Shown here: in pieces, positions 53,185 to 61,953 of the stretch
Numbering within the stretch: the stretch's first letter is position 1
Layout: every line of letters begins with the position of its first letter
Assembly: GCF_014648435.1 (NCBI RefSeq)
Contig: NZ_BMRC01000002.1
Coordinates: 186,001 to 250,000 of the forward strand
Direction: 5' to 3'
Length of the DNA: 64,000 nt
Source of the DNA: Nonomuraea spiralis
Lineage (GTDB): Bacteria; Actinomycetota; Actinomycetes; Streptosporangiales; Streptosporangiaceae
Made by a program: the position numbers and the translations under genes
Notes under the pieces: model-generated
Seen by the model: only the letters and a program-made list of their open reading frames with translations
What the model was told of the DNA's origin: nothing
Database searches by the model: none

Positions 53185-53275
53185 GGCGGTTCCCTTGCGC
53201 GGCGCGCTTCCGGTTCTGTCGGGGTGGGGGGTGGGCGTGCGAGGATGCGGAGCCGGGTCGCCGTCTGGCAGACTT

Positions 53276-53289
53276 GGAAACCGCTTTCC
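53276..53289. promoter_or_regulatory. LacI-family operator ahead of the lacI-type gene
   Basis: GGAAACCGCTTTCC, a near-palindrome with central CG, lies 11 bases upstream of the regulator's start. The same pattern, perfect, occurs at 63121-63134 before the opposing operon. LacI/GalR regulators typically bind such CG-centred sites. Confidence 0.7.
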
Positions 53290-53300
53290 GGGGAGGTCTC

Positions 53301-54302
53301 GTGGTCACGCTTGAGGACGTTGCCAAGCAGGCGGGCGTTTCCCTGGCAACCGCCTCGCGGGTGCTCAACGGCAGCACCCGCCAGGTGGGCGCGACCCTGC
53401 GGGCCCGTGTCGAACGGGCCGCCGACGAGCTCGGCTACCGCGCCAACATCGCCGCCCAGACGCTGGCCCGCGGGGCGAGCAACGTCATCGGCATCGTCGT
53501 CCACGACCTGACCGACCCCTACTTCGCGGCGCTGGCCGACGGCGCGATGCGGGCCGCCGCCACCGAGGGCCTGCTGGTCATGGTGGGCACCACCCACCGC
53601 GACCCCGAGCAGGAGATCGCCTACGTCGCCACCATGAACGCCCAGCGTGTCCGCGCCGTGCTGCTGGTCGGCTCGCGGGTCGCCGACCCCGTCGTGACCG
53701 GGCGGCTGCGCGACGAGCTGGCCCGCTACCGGGAGGGCGGCGGCCGGGCCGCGTGCGTGGGCCAGGACCTGCTCGGCGTCGACACGGTCGCGCCCGCCAA
53801 CCGCGCCGGGGCCGCCGACCTGGCCCGCGCGCTGGCCGGGCTCGGCCACACCCGCTTCGCCGTACTGGCCGGGCCACCTCACCTGGTGACCGCAGCCGAC
53901 CGGTGCGAGGGGTTCGCCGAGGCGCTGCGGGAGCTCGGGTTGCCCGAGCCCGTCGTGGTCCACGGCGCGTTCGACCGCGACGGCGGCCACCGGGCCGCGT
54001 CCGAGATCGGCGAGGCGACCTGCGTGTTCGCGGTCAACGACGTGATGGCCGTGGGGGCGCTAGCCGCCTACAGGGAACGCGGGATCCGGGTGCCCGAAGA
54101 CGTCTCGGTGGCCGGTTTCGACGACATCGTCACGCTGCGTGACCACGTGCCCGCGCTGACCACCGTACGGCTGCCGTTGAAGGACATGGGGGCACGGGCG
54201 CTGGAGCTCGCGCTCGGCCGGGAGGACGGCGCGGCCGAGCCCGTGGTAGAGCAGGTCGCGGGCGAGGTCGTCCTGCGGGAGAGCGTCAGGAAGATGACAT
54301 GA
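53301..54302 (+). CDS. LacI family transcriptional regulator
   Basis: 333 residues. The N-terminal HTH (TLEDVAKQAGVSLATASRVL then NGSTRQVG) and hinge (RANIAAQTLARGASNVIGIV) are followed by a sugar-binding domain with DVSVAGFDDIVTLRDHVPAL. Start is GTG at 53301, 8 bases after GGGGAGG, because the HTH begins at once. It heads a co-directional run of catabolic genes and probably controls both this run and the opposing operon through the shared operator motif. Confidence 0.93.
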   Translation: MVTLEDVAKQAGVSLATASRVLNGSTRQVGATLRARVERAADELGYRANIAAQTLARGASNVIGIVVHDLTDPYFAALADGAMRAAATEGLLVMVGTTHRDPEQEIAYVATMNAQRVRAVLLVGSRVADPVVTGRLRDELARYREGGGRAACVGQDLLGVDTVAPANRAGAADLARALAGLGHTRFAVLAGPPHLVTAADRCEGFAEALRELGLPEPVVVHGAFDRDGGHRAASEIGEATCVFAVNDVMAVGALAAYRERGIRVPEDVSVAGFDDIVTLRDHVPALTTVRLPLKDMGARALELALGREDGAAEPVVEQVAGEVVLRESVRKMT

Positions 54303-54321
54303 GCGGCCCCTGCGGGGCCGC
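54303..54321 (+). terminator. Short hairpin after the lacI-type gene
   Basis: GCGGCCCC and GGGGCCGC with loop TGC, in the 37-base gap before the epimerase gene. It is probably an attenuator rather than a full terminator. Confidence 0.45.
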
Positions 54322-54339
54322 CGGGGGCGGGAGAGCGGT

Positions 54340-55113
54340 GTGAAGCTGGCGGTCAGCACGTTGGGGATGCCCGGCGAGGGGCTGGAGCGGGCGGTCGCCG
54401 TCGCCGCCGCGTACGGCTGTCAGGGGCTTGAGCTGCGGCTGCATCCCGACACCGGCGTCCACGCGGGGCTGACGGCGCCGGAGAGGCGCGGCGTGCGGGA
54501 GCGGGTGGAGCGGGCGGGGCTGGAGATCGCCGCCCTGGCTGGATATGTCGGCATCTGCGAGCCGGGGCCGGACGAACCGGTCACCGAGGCGCTCCTCGCC
54601 GACCTGCGGCTCGCCGCCGATCTCGGCGCGCCCGGCGTGCGGGTGTTCCCGCGCGGCGACGATCCGGCGGTCGGCGCCCACAGGCTCAGGGCCGTCGCCG
54701 GTACGGCCGCCGCTCTGGGCGTACGCGTCCTGGTCGAGACGCACGACCGGATGGCGACCGGCGCGGCCGTGGCCGGGCTGCTGGCCGAGGCGGGACGCCC
54801 GGAGTCGACCGGCGCGCTGTGGGACCTGCTGCACCCGTGGCGGCACGGCGAGCCCCCGGCCGGCACGCTCGCCGCGCTCGGTCCCTCGCTGGCCTACGTC
54901 CAGGTCAAGGACGCCGTCTCGGCCGAGGACACCACTCCGGTCCCGATGGGGGCGGGCTCGGTCCCGCTGGAGGAGGCCGGCGAACTGCTGCGCGCGGCCG
55001 GGTACGCGGGATGGGTCTCGCTGGAGTGGGAGCGGACCTGGTATCCGCAGGTGGCGCCGGTCGAGGAGATCCTGCCGGGCGCGGTCGCCTGGGTACGACG
55101 GTTCACCGCTTAG
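54340..55113 (+). CDS. Sugar phosphate isomerase/epimerase family protein
   Basis: 257 residues. TIM-barrel of the xylose-isomerase-like superfamily: KLAVSTLGMPGEGLERAVAV, YGCQGLELRLHPDTGVHAGL, VRVLVETHDRMATGAAVAGL (metal Glu), STGALWDLLHPWRHGEPPAG (Asp, His), AYVQVKDAV and GWVSLEWERTWYP. Metal ligands typical of the family are present. The sugar is not known. Start is GTG at 54340, 37 bases after the LacI gene, likely one transcript. Confidence 0.88.
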   Translation: MKLAVSTLGMPGEGLERAVAVAAAYGCQGLELRLHPDTGVHAGLTAPERRGVRERVERAGLEIAALAGYVGICEPGPDEPVTEALLADLRLAADLGAPGVRVFPRGDDPAVGAHRLRAVAGTAAALGVRVLVETHDRMATGAAVAGLLAEAGRPESTGALWDLLHPWRHGEPPAGTLAALGPSLAYVQVKDAVSAEDTTPVPMGAGSVPLEEAGELLRAAGYAGWVSLEWERTWYPQVAPVEEILPGAVAWVRRFTA

Positions 55114-55121
55114 ATAGGGGA

Positions 55122-56036
55122 ATGCCCCTTAACAAGAACAAAGTCCTCGTGGTCGGAATGGACGGCCTGCGCTTCGACCGGCTCGTCGCCCTGGCACCGC
55201 CGGTCCTGTCGTCGCTGATGGCCTCCGGCGCGTACGGCACCAGCAAACTCCCGTACGGCGAGGCGGCGGCCCCCAGGACCGAGGCGCCCGGCGAGGTCGT
55301 GCCCAAGGCGCCGGAGCCTGAGGCGGCGGGCCGCGTGATCAGCTCGCGTACGGACTCGGGCCCCGGATGGTCGTCGATCGCCACGGGAGCCTGGCCGGAC
55401 AAGCACGGCGTTGTGGACAACAGCTTCACCAGCCCCCAGTTCACGAAATTTCCGGACTTCTTGAGTCGGGTGAAGGATGCCCGTCCTGATCTCACCACCG
55501 CCGCCTTCCTCTCCTGGGCCGCCCTCGGCGAGCACAACGCCTTCGGCCCCGCCATCGACCATCGCATGGTCCTGGACGGCTACGCCCTCACCTGGACCGT
55601 CGCCGACGAGCGGATCGCCGACGCCGCCGAGCGCCACCTCGCCGGCACCGGCCCCGACCTCGCCTTCGTCTACCTGGGTGACACCGACGAGGTGGCCCAC
55701 GCCCTCGGCCCCCACTGCCCCGAGTACGCCGCCGCCCTGCACGCCCAGGACGCCTACCTCGGCCGACTCCTCGACGCCGTCCGCGCCCGTCCCGGTGAGA
55801 GCTGGACGGTGCTGGTCACCACCGACCACGGCCACGTGGACGAGGGCGGCCACGGCGGCACCTCCGACGAGGAGCGCACGGTGTTCGTGATCGCGAACCG
55901 CCTGGGCGAGGACCTGGGCGGCCGCCCGCTCGGCGAGCCCCGCCTGGTGGACGTCGGCCCGACGGCCCTCGCCCTGCTCGGCGTGCCGCTCGACCCCGCC
56001 TGGGAACTGGACGGGACACCGCTGTTCAACAGTTGA
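55122..56036 (+). CDS. Alkaline-phosphatase superfamily phosphodiesterase
   Basis: 304 residues. Metal ligands in VLVVGMDGLRFDRLVAL, the nucleophile region SSRTDSGPGWSSIATGAWPD, AFVYLGDTDEVAHALGPHCP, and TTDHGHVDEGGHGG follow the type I phosphodiesterase/nucleotide pyrophosphatase family. No signal peptide, so a cytoplasmic role on a sugar phosphate or nucleotide sugar is inferred. The gene begins 8 bases after the epimerase stop. No catalytic metal residue seems missing. Confidence 0.85.
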   Translation: MPLNKNKVLVVGMDGLRFDRLVALAPPVLSSLMASGAYGTSKLPYGEAAAPRTEAPGEVVPKAPEPEAAGRVISSRTDSGPGWSSIATGAWPDKHGVVDNSFTSPQFTKFPDFLSRVKDARPDLTTAAFLSWAALGEHNAFGPAIDHRMVLDGYALTWTVADERIADAAERHLAGTGPDLAFVYLGDTDEVAHALGPHCPEYAAALHAQDAYLGRLLDAVRARPGESWTVLVTTDHGHVDEGGHGGTSDEERTVFVIANRLGEDLGGRPLGEPRLVDVGPTALALLGVPLDPAWELDGTPLFNS

Positions 56037-56072
56037 TGAATTTATGGCAGACTTCGGAGAAGGGGTGCCTCC

Positions 56073-58757
56073 ATGAGCCTCACACGTGACTTCTCCGAAA
56101 TCTCCGCGATCACCGGCGTCTCCGGGGTCTCGGGCGTCTCCCGGGGTTCCGGGTTCGATGCCGCGACGCTCGCCGACGTGGGCGGCAAGGCCGCCAACCT
56201 CGGCGAGCTGACCAGGGCCGGCCTGCCCGTCCCGCCCGGCTGGGTCCTGACCACCGACGCCTACCGCCAGGCCGCCGACGGGCTCGACCTCACCCCGGGC
56301 GACGGGCTCGCCGAGCGCGCCAGGCGGCACCTGCTCCAGGTCGCCGTGCCCGGCCCGGTGCGCGAGGCGATCGTGAAGGCCTACGCCGGGCTCGGCGCGG
56401 ACGTACCGGTGGCCGTGCGCTCCTCGGCCACCGCCGAGGACCTGCCGTTCGCCAGCTTCGCCGGTCAGCAGGACACCTTCCTCAACGTGGTGGGCGCCGA
56501 GGCGGTGCTCGACGCCGTACGCCGCTGCTGGGCCTCGTTGTGGACCGACCGCGCGGTGGCCTACCGGGAGGCCGAGGGCATCGGCCACGCAGGCGTCCGG
56601 CTGGCGGTGGTCGTGCAGGTGATGGTGGACGCGCGGGTGGCCGGGGTGTTGTTCACGGCCGACCCGGTGACCGGCCGGCGACACCAGGCCGTCGTGGACG
56701 CCGCCCCCGGCCTGGGCGAGGCGGTCGTCTCGGGCGCGGTCAACCCCGACCGGTTCGTCGTCCTCGGCGGCGAGGTGCGGGAACGGCACGCGGGCGACAA
56801 ACGCCTGTCCGTCCGCCCCTTGCCCGGCGGCGGCGTCGAACACGTCGAACACGTCGAACGCGTGGAATCCGTGGGTGACGCCGAACGTGGCGAGACAGGC
56901 GGTCTCTGCCTGACCGACGCGCAGGTGCTCGACCTGGCCGCGCTCGGCGCCCGCGTCGAGGACCACTACGGCGCGCCCCAGGACATCGAGTGGGCGATCG
57001 ACCCGGACGGCACGCTCTGGCTCACCCAGGCCAGGCCGATCACCACGCTCTACCCGCTGCCCGAGCCCGCCCGGCCCGGCCTTCGCGTGCACCTGTCGCT
57101 CAACGTCGCCCAGGGCGTGATGGGGCCGTTCACGCCGATGGGGGTGTCGGCGTTCAACCTGGTCAGCTCGGGGGCGGCGAGCCTGTTCGGGCACGGGCCC
57201 GCCGACCCGCTGGACGGCCCGGCGTTCCTGGCCGAGGCGGGGCAGCGGTTGTGGATCGACCTGACCACGCCGGTGCGCAGCCGTATGGGCCGGGCGGTGC
57301 TGACGCGGCTGATGCCCCTGGGGGAGGCGCGGGCCGCGGCCGTCGTCCGGGAGCTGGTCCACGACCCGCGGTTGTCGGTGGTCCAGACCTCGCGCCGGCC
57401 GTTCCTGCGCGGGCTGCGCCGCTTCGCCCGCCGCGTCCACGCGCCGGCGCGCGTCCGCGACGCGCTGCTGAGCCCGGCCAGGGCGCTCGCCCACGCCGCC
57501 CGGGTCGGCGAGGCGCTGGACAGACGGCTCGACCTGCCTGCCGATGCGACTCCGGCCCAGCGGCTCGACCACGCCGAACGCGTGCTCGGCGGCCTGTTCC
57601 CGGCCATCGTCTCGGTCATGCCCATCGTGATCACCGGCTACGCCCTGCTCGGCCTGGCCGCCCGGCTCGCCGGCCTGCGGGTGGGCGACCTTCAGGACGT
57701 CCTGCGCGCCGTGCCGAACAACCCGACCACCGAGATGGACCTCGAACTGTGGGACCTGGCCACCCGGATCGAGCCCGAGCCGTTCCGGGAGGCGTCCGCG
57801 GCCGAGCTGGCCCGCCGCTACCTGGCGGGGGAGCTGCCGCCGCGGGCCCAGCGGGGGATCGCCGCGTTCCTGGACAAGTACGGACACCGCGGCGTGGCCG
57901 AGATCGACCTCGGCGTGCCCCGCTGGTCCGACGACCCCACGCACATCCTCGGCGTACTGGCCAACTACCTGCGCATCGACGCCGGCTCCGGCCTCGCCCC
58001 CGCCGCGCTGTTCGCCAAGGGCGCGCGGGCCGCGCGGGCGGAGACCGACCGGGCCGCGGCACTGGCGGCGGGCAAGGGCCGGTGGCGGGCGCCCGTGGTG
58101 CGCTTCGCGCTCGGCCGCACCCGTGCGTACGCCGGGCTGCGCGAGCTGCCCAAGTTCTACGCGGTCAGGACCATCGCCGCCGTCCGGCACAGCCTGCGCG
58201 CGGTCGGCGACCACCTGGTCCGTACGGGCGTCCTGGACACCGCCGACGACGTGTACTTCCTGCGCCTGGAGGAGGCCAGGTCCGCCCTGGCCGGCGGCGA
58301 CCTCCGCGACCTGGTACGCGAGCGGCGGGCCGCGTACGAACGCGAGTCGCGCCGCAGGCACGTGCCCCGGATCATGCTCTCCGACGGCACCGAGCCCGAG
58401 GCCCTGGCCGGTCCCGCCCCCGAGGGCGCGCTGACCGGCACGCCCGCCTCGGCCGGCACGGTCACCGGCGTGGCCAGGGTGGTGCTCGACCCGACCGGCG
58501 CCCACCTGGAGCCCGGCGAGATCCTCGTCTGCCCCTCGACCGACCCGGGCTGGACCCCGCTGTTCCTCACGGCCGGCGGCCTGGTGATGGAGATGGGCGG
58601 CGCCATGTCGCACGGCGCCGTGGTGGCCCGCGAGTACGGCATCCCCGCCGTCGTGGGCATCCCCGACGCCACCGGCCGGATCACCACGGGCCAGGAGATC
58701 ACCGTCGACGGCGCGGCGGGCACCGTGACCGCACGTTCCGGGGACGAGCCCCGTTAA
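56073..58757 (+). CDS. PEP-utilising/rifampicin-phosphotransferase-like enzyme
   Basis: 894 residues with the three-part layout of PEP synthase/Rph enzymes. The ATP-grasp domain has GGKAANLGELTRAGLPVPPG, AVRSSATAEDLPFASFAGQQ and VVVQVMVDARVAGVLFTADP. A long central domain (about 330-770) follows, then a swivelling phosphohistidine domain with GGAMSHGAVVAREYGIPAVV (His847). Rifampicin phosphotransferases (about 870 residues) share this order, but so do PEP synthases, and the central domain that sets the acceptor is not diagnostic by eye. It carries two odd in-frame expansions: GVSGVSGVS near residue 17 and EHVEHVERVE in the ATP-grasp part. Confidence 0.75.
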   Translation: MSLTRDFSEISAITGVSGVSGVSRGSGFDAATLADVGGKAANLGELTRAGLPVPPGWVLTTDAYRQAADGLDLTPGDGLAERARRHLLQVAVPGPVREAIVKAYAGLGADVPVAVRSSATAEDLPFASFAGQQDTFLNVVGAEAVLDAVRRCWASLWTDRAVAYREAEGIGHAGVRLAVVVQVMVDARVAGVLFTADPVTGRRHQAVVDAAPGLGEAVVSGAVNPDRFVVLGGEVRERHAGDKRLSVRPLPGGGVEHVEHVERVESVGDAERGETGGLCLTDAQVLDLAALGARVEDHYGAPQDIEWAIDPDGTLWLTQARPITTLYPLPEPARPGLRVHLSLNVAQGVMGPFTPMGVSAFNLVSSGAASLFGHGPADPLDGPAFLAEAGQRLWIDLTTPVRSRMGRAVLTRLMPLGEARAAAVVRELVHDPRLSVVQTSRRPFLRGLRRFARRVHAPARVRDALLSPARALAHAARVGEALDRRLDLPADATPAQRLDHAERVLGGLFPAIVSVMPIVITGYALLGLAARLAGLRVGDLQDVLRAVPNNPTTEMDLELWDLATRIEPEPFREASAAELARRYLAGELPPRAQRGIAAFLDKYGHRGVAEIDLGVPRWSDDPTHILGVLANYLRIDAGSGLAPAALFAKGARAARAETDRAAALAAGKGRWRAPVVRFALGRTRAYAGLRELPKFYAVRTIAAVRHSLRAVGDHLVRTGVLDTADDVYFLRLEEARSALAGGDLRDLVRERRAAYERESRRRHVPRIMLSDGTEPEALAGPAPEGALTGTPASAGTVTGVARVVLDPTGAHLEPGEILVCPSTDPGWTPLFLTAGGLVMEMGGAMSHGAVVAREYGIPAVVGIPDATGRITTGQEITVDGAAGTVTARSGDEPR
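56835..56870 (+). repeat. Nine-base in-frame repeat within the PEP-utilising gene
   Basis: GTCGAACAC and variants occur four times in tandem, encoding VEHVEHVERVES. Confidence 0.85.
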
Positions 58758-58814
58758 GCACGTGCCGCCAGGGGTAACCGGAGAAGGCACTACGTTTCCG
58801 GATGAGGCGGTCCC

Positions 58815-59858
58815 ATGGTGGTCACAGAGCTCGTGCGCAGGGTCGAGGCGACGCTCGCCCAGTCGCAAGGGCGCTTCCCCGTGCACGCCGACCCCGTGAC
58901 GGGCGAATGGACCTGGTCCGAGGACGGAGACTGGTGCGGCGGCTTCTGGGGCGGACTGCTGTCCCTGGCCGCGGTCGCCACCGGCGACCCGCGCTTCGCC
59001 CTCGCCGCCGGCGAGGTCGCCGGGCGGCTGGCGGCCCGCACCGACGCCCCCACCCTGCTGCGCGGCCTGCTGTTCTGGTACGGCGCCGCGCTCCCTGCCG
59101 TGCTCGCCGGCGACGAGGAGCCCGGCGCCCCGACCGCCCTGGCCGCGGCCCAGTCCCTGAGCATCGGCTTCGACCCGCTGGCCGGCCTGCTGCCGCCCCA
59201 GGAGGAGGACGTCGCCAAGTACGGCTGGCCCCGCCCCGGCGCCTGCGTGGACGGCCTGCCCGGCACGGTCCCGCTGCTGGCCTTCGCCTCCGAACGCACC
59301 GGCGCCCGCGAACTGCTCGTCATGGCCGAGTCCCACGCCCGCGCCTGCCGCGCGATCTGCGTACGCGAGGACGGTTCCGTCGCCCAGACCTCGATCGGCG
59401 CCGTCAACGGCTCGTCGCCGGGCAGCACCTGGGCCCGCGCGCAGGCGTGGGCCATGCTCGGCCTCGCCCAGGCCGCCCATCTGTCGCCGGAGTTCACCGA
59501 GCCGGCCGCCGAGGTCGCCGACTGGTACACCGCCCACGTACCGTCCGACCTGGTCTGCTACTGGGACTTCGACGACCCCGGCATCCCGGACGCGCCCCGC
59601 GACACCTCGGCCACCGCCATCGCCGCCGCCGCCCTGGCCAAGCTCGCGCCGCTGGCCAAGGACGGCTACCGCGAGCAGGCCGCCGACACCCTCGCCGCGC
59701 TGGCCCGCGACCACCTCAACGAGCACGGCGGCCTGGTGGACGGCTGCTACAACCGCCGCAAGGGCCTGGCCGTCGGCCACGAGCTGATCTGGGGCGACTA
59801 CTTCCTGCTCGAAGCCGCCCTCGTCCTCGACGGCGCGATCGACACCAGCCGCCTCTAG
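58815..59858 (+). CDS. GH88-like unsaturated glucuronyl hydrolase family protein
   Basis: 347 residues forming an alpha/alpha toroid: VHADPVTGEWTWSEDGDWCG, GGFWGGLLSLAAVATGDPRF, QTSIGAVNGSSPGSTWARAQ, AWAMLGLAQA, CYWDFDDPGIPDAPRDTSAT and LIWGDYFLLEAALVL. The two Asp residues (in the DGDWC and DDP regions) fit the general acid and base of GH88. Members act on unsaturated uronic acids, which suits the other sugar genes here. No signal peptide, so the substrate is imported. The stop shares the sequence CTAG with the converging epimerase gene. Confidence 0.8.
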   Translation: MVVTELVRRVEATLAQSQGRFPVHADPVTGEWTWSEDGDWCGGFWGGLLSLAAVATGDPRFALAAGEVAGRLAARTDAPTLLRGLLFWYGAALPAVLAGDEEPGAPTALAAAQSLSIGFDPLAGLLPPQEEDVAKYGWPRPGACVDGLPGTVPLLAFASERTGARELLVMAESHARACRAICVREDGSVAQTSIGAVNGSSPGSTWARAQAWAMLGLAQAAHLSPEFTEPAAEVADWYTAHVPSDLVCYWDFDDPGIPDAPRDTSATAIAAAALAKLAPLAKDGYREQAADTLAALARDHLNEHGGLVDGCYNRRKGLAVGHELIWGDYFLLEAALVLDGAIDTSRL

Positions 59859-60796
59859 ACCACCAGCTCGGCGTAGCGGGCCTTCATCGTGGCCAGCACC
59901 TCGTCCGGGTCGGCGGCCCAGACGTCGGCGTTGAAGATCTCCACCTCGATGTCGCCCGTGTAGCCCGCCGCCAGGACGGCCCGGGTGATCGGCGCGAAGT
60001 CGATCACGCCGTCGCCCATCATCCCCCGCCCGAGCAGCACGTCCGCGGGCAGCGGGTGCAGGTAGTCGCACACCTGGTACGACGCGATCCGCCCCGCCGC
60101 CCGCGCGACGTCCTCCGACAGCCTGGGGTCCCACCACACGTGGAAGGTGTCGACCACCACCCCCACCTGCTCCTCCGGGTACGGCAGGCACAGGTCGAGC
60201 GCCTGGCCCAGCGTGGACAGGACCGCCCGGTCCGGGCAGTAGACGGGGTGCAGCGGCTCCAGCGCCAGCCTGACACCCCGCTCACCCGCGTACGGCGCCA
60301 GCACCGACAACGCCTCGGCCACCCGCTCCCGCGCGCCCGCGACATCCTTGGAGAAACCGGCCACCTCCGATGCCCCGGCGACGTCCTTGGAGAAACCGGC
60401 CACCCGCTCCGGCGCCCCGGCGACATCCCCGGACAAGCGGGACGGCAGCGGCTCGCCGGGCCGTACCCCGGGCAGGCCGCCGACCACCATGACCAGGCAT
60501 GCGGCCCCCAGCTCGGCCGCCTCGTCCACGGCCCGCCGGTTGTCGTCGAGCGCCCGCCCGAAGGCGAGCCGCCCCTCCTCGCCGGGCAGCCCGCCCGCCG
60601 TGAGGAAGCCGCCCCGGCACAGCGAGGACACCCGCAGCCCGGCCTCCCGCACCAGCGCGGCGCTGCGCGCGAGCCCCTGCTCGGCCACCTTCTCGCGCCA
60701 CAGCCCGACCGCCTCCAGGCCGTGCCGCACGCAGCCGTCCACGGCCTCGGCGACCGACCAGCGCCTGGTCGTCCACTGGTTCAGCGACAGGCTCAC
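59855..60796 (-). CDS. Sugar phosphate isomerase/epimerase with repeat insertion
   Basis: 313 residues, TIM-barrel family: SLSLNQWTTRRWSVAEAVDG, LCRGGFLTAGGLPGEEGRLA, LALEPLHPVYCPDRAVLSTL, VVVDTFHVWWDPRLSEDVAR and GDIEVEIFNADVWAADPDEV supply the metal ligands. In the middle, three copies of a unit like SKDVAGAxERVAGF expand a helix by about 26 residues, coming from a 39-42 base tandem duplication (60318-60437). It is last in a minus-strand operon with the DUF993 and oxidoreductase genes; its GTG overlaps the upstream stop by 4 bases. Confidence 0.88.
   Translation of the reverse strand: MSLSLNQWTTRRWSVAEAVDGCVRHGLEAVGLWREKVAEQGLARSAALVREAGLRVSSLCRGGFLTAGGLPGEEGRLAFGRALDDNRRAVDEAAELGAACLVMVVGGLPGVRPGEPLPSRLSGDVAGAPERVAGFSKDVAGASEVAGFSKDVAGARERVAEALSVLAPYAGERGVRLALEPLHPVYCPDRAVLSTLGQALDLCLPYPEEQVGVVVDTFHVWWDPRLSEDVARAAGRIASYQVCDYLHPLPADVLLGRGMMGDGVIDFAPITRAVLAAGYTGDIEVEIFNADVWAADPDEVLATMKARYAELVV
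60318..60437 (-). repeat. Three imperfect 39-42 base tandem repeats in the epimerase gene
   Basis: Units at 60318-60359, 60360-60398 and 60399-60437 share GACATCCTTGGAGAAACCG-like blocks. The copies keep the reading frame. Confidence 0.9.
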
Positions 60797-61953
60797 AGGC
60801 CGTTCACCTCCAGCAGCGCCCGCATCCTGCGTACGGCCAGCTCCGGGTCGGCCAGCAGCCCGGCCTGGTCGGCCAGCCTGAACACCTCCGCCAGATGGCG
60901 TACCGACCGGGCCGACTGGGCGCCGTTCACCATGGCGAACGCGTCCTGGTGGCCGTTCAGCCAGGCCACGAAGACGATGCCGGTCTTGTAGTGGTACGTC
61001 GGCGTCTCGAAGATCTTGCGTGACAGCGCGACCGTCGGGGCCAGGATCTCGTCGTAGCGGGCAAGCCATCCGGCCGCCTCCTCGCCGGTGGCGGCCTCGG
61101 CCGCGTCCAGCGCGCGCAGGGCCGCGGCGGCGGCCGGGGCGATCGCGTCGAAGATGCCGAGCAGCGCGTGCGAGCCCGACCTGATGAGGGAGGGGTAGTT
61201 GAAGTCGTCGCCGGTGTAGAGCCGGACGCCTTCGGGGAGCGCGGCCCGCAGCCGCACCTCGTGCTGTTCGTCCAGCAGCGACACCTTCACGCCGTCCACC
61301 ATCGCGGCGTGGGCGTGGACCAGCTCCAGGAACGACTCCGTCGCGGCGTCCACGCCGGGCGCGCCCCAGTAGCCGGCGAGCTGCGGGTCGAACATCTCGC
61401 CCAGCCAGTGCAGGATCACCGGGCGGTCGGCCAGGCCGAGGACCTTGCCGTACACCTGGTGGTAGTCCCGGGGCCCGGCCGCCACCCGGGCGAGCGCGCG
61501 GGAGGCCATGACGATCACGCCCGCGCCGGCCGCCTGGACGGTCTCCACCTGCTCGGCGTACGCGGCGGTGATCGTGTGCAGGTCGGCGGCGTCCGGTGCG
61601 TGGTCGGTGCCCGCGCCGCAGGCCACCAGCGCCGCCGGGTCCCCGTACGGGCGCGCCTCCTCGGCGCTGAGCCGGATCAGCTCCCTGGTCGCGGCCCAGT
61701 CCAGCCCCATGTTGCGCTGGGCGGTGTCCATGGCGTCGGCGACGCGCAGGCCGTGCGACCACAGGTGGCGGCGGAAGCGCAGCGTCGCCTCCCAGTCCAC
61801 GGCGGCGGGGGAGCCCGGGGTGTTGTCGCCGAGCGGGTCGGCGACGACGTGCGCGGCCGCGTAGACGACCCGGCTGGTCGCCGGGGTGGCCACGACCGGC
61901 CAGGTCACCGGCTCGCGCAGCTCGTACGCGCCGCCCGGCAGGTCGATCCTCAC
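60793..61953 (-). CDS. DUF993 family protein (aldolase-like)
   Basis: 386 residues. The family is TIM-barrel-like and related to dihydrodipicolinate synthase: LPGGAYELREPVTWPVVATP at the start, AAHVVADPLGD, RRHLWSHGLRVADAMDTAQR, ACGAGTDHAPDAADLHTI, VILHWLGEMFDPQLAGYWG, VDGVKVSLLDEQHEVRLRAA and TGDDFNYPSLI. Lys in DGVKVSLLD is at the position of a Schiff-base Lys in related aldolases (inference). In actinobacteria DUF993 genes often sit between a Gfo/Idh/MocA oxidoreductase and an epimerase, as here. Start is GTG at 61953, overlapping the oxidoreductase stop by 4 bases. Confidence 0.85.
   Translation of the reverse strand: MRIDLPGGAYELREPVTWPVVATPATSRVVYAAAHVVADPLGDNTPGSPAAVDWEATLRFRRHLWSHGLRVADAMDTAQRNMGLDWAATRELIRLSAEEARPYGDPAALVACGAGTDHAPDAADLHTITAAYAEQVETVQAAGAGVIVMASRALARVAAGPRDYHQVYGKVLGLADRPVILHWLGEMFDPQLAGYWGAPGVDAATESFLELVHAHAAMVDGVKVSLLDEQHEVRLRAALPEGVRLYTGDDFNYPSLIRSGSHALLGIFDAIAPAAAAALRALDAAEAATGEEAAGWLARYDEILAPTVALSRKIFETPTYHYKTGIVFVAWLNGHQDAFAMVNGAQSARSVRHLAEVFRLADQAGLLADPELAVRRMRALLEVNGL

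Noticed and set aside
55110..60191. A 1,693-codon open frame on the minus strand
   Set aside because: It is antisense to five well-supported genes and has the repetitive Gly/Arg/Val composition of a shadow frame in high-GC DNA.
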